Below, in pieces: positions 1-4,683 of a DNA stretch of 6,054 nt. The position numbers and the translations under genes are program-made. The stretch's first letter is position 1. Each line of letters starts with the position of its first letter. Source of the stretch: Candidatus Poseidoniaceae archaeon (GTDB lineage: Archaea; Thermoplasmatota; Poseidoniia; Poseidoniales; Poseidoniaceae); contig DUJJ01000002.1 of NCBI GenBank assembly GCA_013329865.1, forward strand, positions 5,133 to 11,186, read 5' to 3'. The notes below the pieces were generated by a model. It saw only the letters and a program-made list of their open reading frames with translations, was not told where the DNA came from and searched no databases.

Positions 1-108
1 CGTGGTAAGACCTCTGCTGGTAAGCGAGGTCGTGGCTTGCACAACAAGGGTAAGGGCGCTGAAAAACTACGTCCTTCTCTAAAGGCCAACCAAAATCGTG
101 GCAAGTAA
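1..108 (+). CDS. rpl15e: 50S ribosomal protein L15e, C-terminal fragment
   Basis: Only the last 35 codons are in the window, and the start lies upstream. Frame 1 reads [19 protein letters not shown] followed by [16 protein letters not shown] and a TAA stop at 106-108. The very basic tail with [17 protein letters not shown] and RPS(L)KAN is the characteristic C-terminal end of ribosomal protein L15e, a large-subunit rRNA-binding protein found in archaea and eukaryotes but not bacteria. It is therefore the strongest single indicator that the DNA is archaeal. It is convergent with the small gene ending at 170. Recognition is from the conserved tail only, but that tail is distinctive. Confidence 0.9.
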   Translation, partial: RGKTSAGKRGRGLHNKGKGAEKLRPSLKANQNRGK

Positions 109-169
109 TTACTTTAGCATGCCGTTCGGCAGCATGGCAGCAAAATATTATTGTTAGATAAGCGCTGCT

Positions 170-370
170 TCACTGCGGCAATTTTGTTGGGCAAGTGTTG
201 AATCCTATGATCGAATAAAACGGACAGAAGCCAAACACTGAGGAGATAAGGCCCCACAATCCAAGTACTAAGAAGACGATTTCCCAACTAGAGCTAGCAA
301 GATAGTCAAAAGTTAGCAATGACGCCCCTGACACCAATCTAATACTGCGGTCTGCGTTGCTAAGATTCAT
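170..370 (-). CDS. DUF2892 / YgaP-type small transmembrane protein
   Basis: This 66-residue protein starts with MNLSNADRSIRLVSGASLL and ends in NTCPTKLPQ. The pattern is that of the DUF2892 (YgaP-like transmembrane) family: an N-terminal N-x-x-x-x-DRxIR amphipathic segment, two hydrophobic stretches (about residues 11-24 and 29-47), and the signature GFCPFYSIIGFNTC, with Cys49 and Cys60. In bacteria this domain is often fused to, or encoded beside, a rhodanese sulfurtransferase; no rhodanese is visible here, so its role is unknown. The ATG at 368-370 has no Shine-Dalgarno sequence, and a TATA-like box centred about 28 bases upstream suggests a leaderless mRNA. The gene converges on rpl15e and diverges from the peptidase-ZIP gene. 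The family call is fairly secure; the function is not. Confidence 0.8.
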   Translation of the reverse strand: MNLSNADRSIRLVSGASLLTFDYLASSSWEIVFLVLGLWGLISSVFGFCPFYSIIGFNTCPTKLPQ

Positions 371-393
371 GTAAGTAATTTTTCTAGAACTGG

Positions 394-403
394 CTATAAA
401 TCA
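394..403 (-). promoter_or_regulatory. Putative TATA box for the DUF2892 gene
   Basis: On the minus strand this reads TGATTTATAG. Its centre is about 28 bases upstream of the ATG at 370. That is the spacing expected if transcription starts at or within a few bases of the start codon, as in leaderless archaeal transcripts. No ribosome-binding site lies between it and the ATG. It is a sequence match only. Confidence 0.45.
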
Positions 404-475
404 TTGTTTAGCCTGATTTTGGTGGCAAAATAATTACCATCACTCATGTATTGCAATTTTACTGACGCTTAACAC

Positions 476-485
476 TTAGATATTA
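476..485 (+). promoter_or_regulatory. Putative TATA box for the peptidase-ZIP gene
   Basis: The AT-rich stretch TTAGATATTA is centred about 23 bases upstream of the ATG at 504. This is compatible with an archaeal TATA box driving a nearly leaderless transcript. The bases just before the ATG (TTGTTCAGGAC) contain no convincing Shine-Dalgarno sequence, and an in-frame TAG at 477-479 rules out an upstream start. The match to a consensus TATA box is moderate. It shares a 133-bp divergent intergenic region with the DUF2892 promoter. Confidence 0.35.
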
Positions 486-503
486 GACGGATTTGTTCAG
501 GAC

Positions 504-2774
504 ATGGCTTGGTTCTCCGGACGCGGTTTGACCATCTTGGGTGTCATCTCTACGGTAGTATTATTGTCAAGTCTAACCATGAGTTTCATGCTGGAGGAAG
601 ATGAGATATCTTTCACTGTGGATGATGACGGGATAATGAACGATGTTATTGAGATATCCTCGCTTGGCCCGAGAGTGACAGGGTCTAGTGAAGAAGTTCT
701 AGCTGCGGAATATATCAAAAACCGGTTTACTGAAATCGGCCTCAGTAATGTGCAGATTGAAGAGTATCAAGTGACTGGTGCATGGTTTGTTGATGCAGAA
801 CCAGATGCTCATCAAATCCTCATGCACGCGCAACTCGAGATGGGTGTTCAAAATGGTCCAGGACTACCAGATGGTAGTGCGGGATCGGGCCGAGTGCAAA
901 TAGAAGGAACAGGTGATTTGAATCACATTGAAGCATTCACATATTTGGGATACTCAGGAGCCAATCACAAGCATGACAATATGCTTACTTTTCTGAATAA
1001 TGGCTCGAGTAATGACTTCGCTGCCGCTGGTGACCTAACCGATTTAGCCATTATGATAAATTATGACAACTCAAGAAGCCTCGCTGAAATATACAAGGAC
1101 GCAATCGACCAGAATGCTGGAGTGGTAATGATTTACCAGGAAGGGGTTGAGGTCCCACCCTTCAGATCGGTGACCGTCCAGGAAGACGGCCGAACTGTGC
1201 CGTTCCCCGAAGCATATAATGGTGAATATGCCGATTCACTAATTCCGTATATCTTCATTTCACAGAGCACATCTGAAATCTTTCACGATTATATCGAACA
1301 GGCTGCCGATGATCCCACACTTTACGCGTCTCTAGATGGTTTTTGGGAAGGAAATAATGTCGGAACAAGAACGGTTAAGGTAGTGTCTGGAGAGGTAATT
1401 GGTAGTGGTGAAGGTGAGATTATGGTTGGCGCCCATCATGACTCAGTATACATCAGCCCAGGCGCAGTGGACAATGCTATTGGAGTTGCACAACTCATGG
1501 AAATTGCCACGCAGGTTAGTGAGTTAAATCTGGAGTCAACGGTTAGATTTGCTACCTGGGGCGGCGAGGAATTGGGATTATTAGGCAGCCAAGCCTACAT
1601 CGACGCTAACTATGACCGCGTCGAGCAACTCGATCTGTATGTGAACTTAGATTCGACAAATCTGAATCCAGATATTGGGCTGGGAACTCTGGGTATTGAA
1701 ACCTCAGATGCTGACCTAATTTCAGCCGTGAAGCGTATCAATCAGAAAGTAATGCAGAATAATTGGGAAGAATACTCTGCCACGGTAACTTTGAATGAAT
1801 ATGGCGGCAATAGTGATCATCGCGCCTTCAGCCAGAGCGGCATTACAACAATCGGGCTGTACGGCTGGGAGTATCCTGAATATCACCGAGCTACTGATAC
1901 TCATGAAAAAGTGAATCCCGAAGGGGTTGGTTTGGCGACTGAAATCGCCCTCGAAATCGTCGCTACTCAAGGAGGAATGCATCACGGAGAGGCTCCACTA
2001 ATTCAAATTCAAGGCCTAGAAGGCGAATCATCGTCCTGGGTATTCCCATTTATCCTAGCATTAATGGCTGGTCTAGCAACGGGCATTGGTGGCTTAATTG
2101 TCTTCATTGTCAAAGAGGTTACTGCGGAAATGATGGCTTTCTTGCTCGCTATGGCTGCAGGGGTTATGATTCTCGTATCAACCCTTGACCTATGGCTAGG
2201 TAGGGCTTTGGAATTTGGGTTTATCCCGATTACCTTCGCATTTGGCATCGGTGTAGGTACTGTTTATGCTGTCAGCCACTTCACTTTCCGAGAGGAAGTC
2301 AATATGGAACTTACCAGAGAACGAAAACTGTACAAGTCTGGAATCTTAACCGCTATCGCGTTGGCTATACATAACTTCCCAGAAGGACTTGCCATGGGCG
2401 TAGCAGTGTTGGAATCTGCACAATATGGGGTTGTGCTCATGGCGGCAATTGCCTTACACAATATACCTGAAGGAATCGCGGTTGCTGCACCAATTCAGGC
2501 TGGCAACGGTGGTAGACTGAAAGCCACAATGATTGCTATGGCCACTGGGCTGACGGAACCGCTTGGTGCCTTATTCGCGCTGCTGGTTTTGGGTTCTATC
2601 TTGACCCCAGTGATGGTTGGTTGCTCGCTAGCCTTCGTCGGTGGAATAATGACGGTCGTGGCCATTAAGGAATTAATTCCTCAAGCTATGGAACAAAAAC
2701 GTCCTCAACACATGATTGTGGGTGCATTGTTTGGCGCTGCTGTCATGCAATTAAGTCTACTACTCCTCGGTTAA
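504..2774 (+). CDS. M28-family zinc peptidase (with PA domain) fused to a ZIP-family metal transporter
   Basis: One uninterrupted 756-residue chain contains two complete modules. An N-terminal membrane anchor (about 9-29) leads into an M28 aminopeptidase-like domain (about 41-490). A PA-like insertion includes DLAIMINYDNS and the GVVMIYQEG segment near 180-215. All expected M28 residues are visible: His311 and Asp313 in GAHHDSV, Asp323 in PGAVDNA, catalytic Glu355 and ligand Glu356 in WGGEELGLLGS, Asp383 in VNLDS, and His461 in YHRATDT. From about 512 the protein is a ZIP permease with about eight helices. It has TM1-like GLATGIGGLIVF, HNFPEG (623-628) in TM4, HNIPEG (652-657) in TM5, TGLTEPLGA (681-689) in TM6 and IKELIP (721-726) in TM7, resembling the ZupT/GufA group. 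The inferred topology has the peptidase outside the cell, which fits the known extracytoplasmic N-terminus of ZIP proteins. The likely role is peptide hydrolysis plus divalent metal (Zn/Fe/Mn) uptake; the coupling between the two is inference. Confidence 0.9.
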   Translation: MAWFSGRGLTILGVISTVVLLSSLTMSFMLEEDEISFTVDDDGIMNDVIEISSLGPRVTGSSEEVLAAEYIKNRFTEIGLSNVQIEEYQVTGAWFVDAEPDAHQILMHAQLEMGVQNGPGLPDGSAGSGRVQIEGTGDLNHIEAFTYLGYSGANHKHDNMLTFLNNGSSNDFAAAGDLTDLAIMINYDNSRSLAEIYKDAIDQNAGVVMIYQEGVEVPPFRSVTVQEDGRTVPFPEAYNGEYADSLIPYIFISQSTSEIFHDYIEQAADDPTLYASLDGFWEGNNVGTRTVKVVSGEVIGSGEGEIMVGAHHDSVYISPGAVDNAIGVAQLMEIATQVSELNLESTVRFATWGGEELGLLGSQAYIDANYDRVEQLDLYVNLDSTNLNPDIGLGTLGIETSDADLISAVKRINQKVMQNNWEEYSATVTLNEYGGNSDHRAFSQSGITTIGLYGWEYPEYHRATDTHEKVNPEGVGLATEIALEIVATQGGMHHGEAPLIQIQGLEGESSSWVFPFILALMAGLATGIGGLIVFIVKEVTAEMMAFLLAMAAGVMILVSTLDLWLGRALEFGFIPITFAFGIGVGTVYAVSHFTFREEVNMELTRERKLYKSGILTAIALAIHNFPEGLAMGVAVLESAQYGVVLMAAIALHNIPEGIAVAAPIQAGNGGRLKATMIAMATGLTEPLGALFALLVLGSILTPVMVGCSLAFVGGIMTVVAIKELIPQAMEQKRPQHMIVGALFGAAVMQLSLLLLG

Positions 2775-2828
2775 GTGCTGACGAACTAGATAGAATGCTT
2801 AGGCAGAGTAGATTAATCCATACTGCAA
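2775..2828. other. Short convergent intergenic gap
   Basis: These 54 bases separate the stop codons of two convergent genes, peptidase-ZIP (+) and the zinc-ribbon membrane protein (-). I see no strong hairpin, no T-tract terminator on either strand and no coding signal. Whatever terminates the two transcripts is not obvious here. Confidence 0.5.
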
Positions 2829-3092
2829 TCAAGACTGTGCGGATCCACAAGTCATACAATAGTCGCCTTGGGATGGTGTCAAGTCTCCACACGACGCGCA
2901 ACGTTCGTAACTGTGGAGCTCGAGGACTGCGTTTCTTTTTACCATAATCCAGGCAACCCAAGCATAGAGTATTGTTAAAATGAGGAACAATCCGACTACA
3001 GCAGTCTTACCGAGAGAGATGAATTGGACTCCCATGGCAAAGACAAAAAATATTCCTGCCGTAAATACGTACACTGGCCACGTCAAACGCAT
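2829..3092 (-). CDS. Small membrane protein with C-terminal zinc ribbon
   Basis: This 87-residue protein has two hydrophobic helices (about 6-28 and 30-50) joined by a very short turn, then a basic VKR that by the positive-inside rule puts the C-terminus in the cytoplasm. The tail carries a four-cysteine zinc ribbon, Cys65-x2-Cys68 and Cys79-x2-Cys82, in YERCASCGDLTPSQGDYCMTCG. I do not recognise a named family. Membrane-anchored zinc ribbons of this layout are common among uncharacterised archaeal proteins. The start at 3090-3092 is an ATG with no Shine-Dalgarno sequence, and an AT-rich box about 28 bases upstream suits a leaderless transcript. It lies downstream of the pilin gene on the same strand, 139 bp away, so read-through from that gene is possible. 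The paired CxxC motifs and clean membrane segments make it a real gene; the function is unknown. Confidence 0.75.
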   Translation of the reverse strand: MRLTWPVYVFTAGIFFVFAMGVQFISLGKTAVVGLFLILTILYAWVAWIMVKRNAVLELHSYERCASCGDLTPSQGDYCMTCGSAQS

Positions 3093-3114
3093 GTCAACAA
3101 AGTAAACCCTAGTT

Positions 3115-3129
3115 CTTTACTATTTGATT
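3115..3129 (-). promoter_or_regulatory. Putative TATA box for the zinc-ribbon membrane protein gene
   Basis: On the minus strand the sequence is AAATCAAATAGTAAA, centred about 28-30 bases upstream of the ATG at 3092. The spacing fits leaderless initiation. A perfect 10-bp palindrome lies about ten bases further upstream. The match to the archaeal TATA consensus is only moderate. Confidence 0.3.
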
Positions 3130-3138
3130 TGTTTCATT

Positions 3139-3148
3139 GCATTAATGC
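3139..3148. repeat. 10-bp perfect palindrome GCATTAATGC
   Basis: GCATTAATGC is its own reverse complement, and the flanks (TT before, CAA after) extend the symmetry slightly with one unpaired base. It sits just upstream of the proposed TATA box of the zinc-ribbon membrane gene. That is where an archaeal transcription-factor dimer could bind without blocking the TATA element. It could equally be chance. Confidence 0.3.
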
Positions 3149-3151
3149 CAA

Positions 3152-3195
3152 CGGGGGCGTGGTTCCGACTGGGTGAAAATGGAACCACAACCCCG
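3152..3195 (-). terminator. Strong imperfect hairpin downstream of the pilin gene (possible terminator or 3'-UTR element)
   Basis: On the plus strand, GTGGTTCC (3159-3166) and GGAACCAC (3181-3188) form a perfect 8-bp stem around a 14-base loop. CGGGG (3152-3156) and CCCCG (3191-3195) add 5 more pairs beyond a 2x2 internal loop. In minus-strand RNA one of the two internal positions becomes a U-G pair, so the stem is better paired on that strand. This suggests it acts in the pilin transcript, which ends its reading frame 36 bases upstream at 3232. There is no following U-tract, so intrinsic termination is uncertain; an mRNA 3'-end stabiliser or a small RNA is also possible. Confidence 0.5.
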
Positions 3196-3231
3196 CCAGC
3201 GGTGAGGGCTTGGAGGACCTCTGCTGTGATT

Positions 3232-4575
3232 CTAGCTTTGTGGCTCTACTAGAGTCCAATCGCCAACTGAATCGCCTTGAGTACAATCTAGCACACCATG
3301 GTTATTGGATTGTGAATAATATGCTGGATGGTTGTAGTCAGGATAGTCATTGGGGTCAAGAAGAACCCAATCGCCTGCGTTGCCGTCTATAACGTCTTGC
3401 TGGGTGTATGATGCGTGATTATTGGCTGATCCACCATATAGGACATAAGAATCATCACAACTTGGGTTGGCGTTTGATGAGCTATCTCCGCCGTCATCAC
3501 TGCCACCACCGTGGCTACCGCCACTGCTGGGTTCGACAAGCGACCAAGCACCGACTGAGTCACCTTCAGTGCAGTCTAAGACCTGATGGACGCTACGGTC
3601 GTAATATGCTGGATGGTTATAGTCTGGCCATTCGTCTTCATCCAGCATGACCCAATCTCCTGCATTGCCGTCAATAACATCCTGCTGGGTGTAAGCTTGG
3701 TGGGTTTGATAATTGTAGAGCATGTAATCGTCGCCACAGTTTGGATCTGCTGCAGGCTCATCGCCAGAGTCGCCTCCAGAATCGCTACTGCCGTCATCAC
3801 TGCCACCATCGCTGCCGCCATCGCTGCCGCCGCCGCCACCGCTCTGCATCTCGGTTAGTATCCAACTACCAACCATTGAGCCTTCAGAGCAGTCAAGGAC
3901 TTGGTGCATAGACTTGTGATAATATGCGGGGTGAACATAATCTGTTGATGATTCGCTTAGTAGCATCCATGTTGAGTGGCCGCCCTCATCAATTGTTGAC
4001 TTGGTGATAACTTCGTGGGTTTGAGTATTGTAGAGGACTTTAGAGTAACACGGGTTTGGCGGAAGTGGAGTGCTTTCTGCGATGGTTGATGAATCGTCAA
4101 GAGTAACACCGTCACGCTCGTTGATTATTTTCACCTCTATATCACAGGTGTCTCCATCACACAGATCTACGCCGTTTTCCTTAATGGTAACCGCCTCGCC
4201 TACTTCCCAAACGCCGCCGTCTGGCTCAGACTCCAAGACAATGCAGGCACCTATTGTTTCACCGGGTCCTGCACAGGATACTGACGCAGCACCAGCGACT
4301 GAAAGCTTAACAGATAACTTGGCCCAATTGACCTCTTGGCCTTGATCCATTGTTACGATGACTAGATTGTCATTGCTGTCAGAGGTTAATTCCCCAGGCG
4401 CACTTGTTGCGCTGAAGGTATACATCTCGAAGGTTCCGTCAGTATTACTTTCAGCTAGGTTTGCTGCCCAAACATACAAAACACCGGAAAGCACAACTGT
4501 GATGGCTACCATCAAAATTGTTGCAATTACCGGGCTTACTGCTTTTTCATAATTTACTCGCTTAATTTGTCGCAT
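3232..4575 (-). CDS. Type IV pilin-like surface protein with three cysteine-paired repeat domains
   Basis: The product is 447 residues from the ATG at 4573-4575. Residues 11-36 carry the archaeal class III signal/pilin core (KAVSPVIATILMVAITVV, then LSGVLYVW), with likely prepilin-peptidase cleavage just before KAVSPV. A beta-rich region follows (about 48-165) with four cysteines (101, 111, 139, 144). Three homologous repeats come next, at 176-245, 280-351 and 373-447. Each has one Cys at its start and one in the (V)LDC motif, and shares HPAYY and W-x-L-x-E near the end. Gly/Ser/Asp-rich linkers separate them. Ten cysteines in total suggest five disulfides. The family fold anchors the protein in the membrane or a pilus with the repeats exposed; adhesion or ligand binding is inference. 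A GTG at 4584 is an alternative start (450 residues), but GTGATC just before the ATG resembles the 16S-complementary GGAGGTGATC, so I prefer the ATG. A TATA box lies at 4610-4618. Confidence 0.85.
   Translation of the reverse strand: MRQIKRVNYEKAVSPVIATILMVAITVVLSGVLYVWAANLAESNTDGTFEMYTFSATSAPGELTSDSNDNLVIVTMDQGQEVNWAKLSVKLSVAGAASVSCAGPGETIGACIVLESEPDGGVWEVGEAVTIKENGVDLCDGDTCDIEVKIINERDGVTLDDSSTIAESTPLPPNPCYSKVLYNTQTHEVITKSTIDEGGHSTWMLLSESSTDYVHPAYYHKSMHQVLDCSEGSMVGSWILTEMQSGGGGGSDGGSDGGSDDGSSDSGGDSGDEPAADPNCGDDYMLYNYQTHQAYTQQDVIDGNAGDWVMLDEDEWPDYNHPAYYDRSVHQVLDCTEGDSVGAWSLVEPSSGGSHGGGSDDGGDSSSNANPSCDDSYVLYGGSANNHASYTQQDVIDGNAGDWVLLDPNDYPDYNHPAYYSQSNNHGVLDCTQGDSVGDWTLVEPQS
3235..3459 (-). repeat. 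Coding repeat R3 (pilin C-terminal copy)
   Basis: This encodes residues 373-447, from CDDSYVLYGG to LVEPQS. By hand alignment it matches R2 at about 50 of 72 residues. The shared core includes YTQQDVIDGNAGDWV, PDYNHPAYY, VLDCT and GDSVG. It carries small insertions relative to R2 (SANN, NNH). Similarity is also clear at the DNA level, which points to fairly recent duplication. Confidence 0.8.
3523..3738 (-). repeat. Coding repeat R2 (pilin middle copy)
   Basis: This encodes residues 280-351, from CGDDYMLYNYQTHQ to LVEPSS. It is the closest relative of R3, sharing for example the stretches read on the plus strand as AATATGCTGGATGGTT and CTGCTGGGTGTA. It shares the NYQTHQ-like start (LYNxQTH) with R1, so it is intermediate between the two. 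Confidence 0.8.
3739..3840 (-). repeat. Low-complexity Gly/Ser/Asp linker with 12-bp tandem units
   Basis: This encodes residues 246-279, a Gly-rich linker with repeated SDGG units between pilin repeats R1 and R2. On the plus strand, CCATCGCTGCCG occurs twice in perfect tandem (3806-3817, 3818-3829). A degenerate copy precedes it (3794-3805) and a short GCC run follows. Tandem units that are multiples of three can change in number without shifting the frame, so linker length may vary between strains. Confidence 0.7.
3841..4050 (-). repeat. Coding repeat R1 (pilin first, diverged copy)
   Basis: This encodes residues 176-245, from CYSKVLYNTQTH to TEMQS. It keeps the two cysteines, LYNxQTH, DYxHPAYYxxSxHQVLDCxEG and VGxWxL. 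It has lost the QQDVIDGNAGDW block that R2 and R3 share, carrying KSTIDEGGHSTW instead. It is therefore the older or outlying copy. Confidence 0.75.
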
Positions 4576-4609
4576 GCTGATCACTTTTAGGTGACCCTAA
4601 ACAGTTTTG

Positions 4610-4618
4610 TATATATAG
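4610..4618 (-). promoter_or_regulatory. TATA box for the pilin gene
   Basis: The minus strand reads GGCTATATATACAAAAC, the best TATA box in the window. Its centre at about 4614 predicts transcription start near 4584-4590. That leaves a leader of roughly 10-15 bases before the ATG at 4575, containing GTGATC, which can pair with the 16S rRNA 3' end. Unlike the other genes here, this one may therefore have a short leader with a ribosome-binding site. Confidence 0.6.
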
Positions 4619-4649
4619 CCGTGTAGATTTTGGATTTTCGTTCTTGGAT

Positions 4650-4662
4650 AGAATTGAATAAG
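4650..4662 (+). promoter_or_regulatory. Weak TATA-like element for the RmuC gene
   Basis: AGAATTGAATAAG is centred about 28 bases upstream of the ATG at 4684, the position expected for a leaderless transcript. No Shine-Dalgarno sequence precedes the ATG. The stronger AT run GAATATATT at 4675-4683 abuts the start codon, too close to act as the TATA box for this start. It shares the short divergent region with the pilin promoter. Confidence 0.25.
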
Positions 4663-4683
4663 TGTTGACGTTTTGAATATATT

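Noticed and set aside
118..137. A small hairpin (TGCC-GTTC-GGCA) after rpl15e as a possible terminator.
   Set aside because: The stem is only 4 bp, with 2 more pairs possible beyond a bulge, and no clear T-tract follows. It is not strong enough to call.
2743..2961. A 72-codon minus-strand frame overlapping both the end of the peptidase-ZIP gene and the zinc-ribbon gene.
   Set aside because: It conflicts with the frame that contains two clear membrane helices and a four-cysteine zinc ribbon, and its own product has no features.
3152..3200. A GGTTCC-containing hairpin resembling part of a tRNA.
   Set aside because: There is no acceptor stem, D arm or anticodon arm in the right geometry. Only one long stem-loop is present.
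3408..3858. Several open frames of 60-90 codons on the plus strand, and one on the minus strand, overlapping the pilin gene.
   Set aside because: They arise from the repeated, low-complexity coding sequence of the pilin. Their products are His/Arg- or Ala-rich strings without domain features.
3235..4050. Regularly spaced repeats that might suggest a CRISPR-like array.
   Set aside because: The units are about 210-225 bp, diverged, and fully in frame within one protein. They are protein domain repeats.
4675..4683. GAATATATT next to the RmuC start as a TATA box.
   Set aside because: It directly abuts the ATG, so transcription would start inside the reading frame, and no sensible downstream start exists before the membrane helix is lost.
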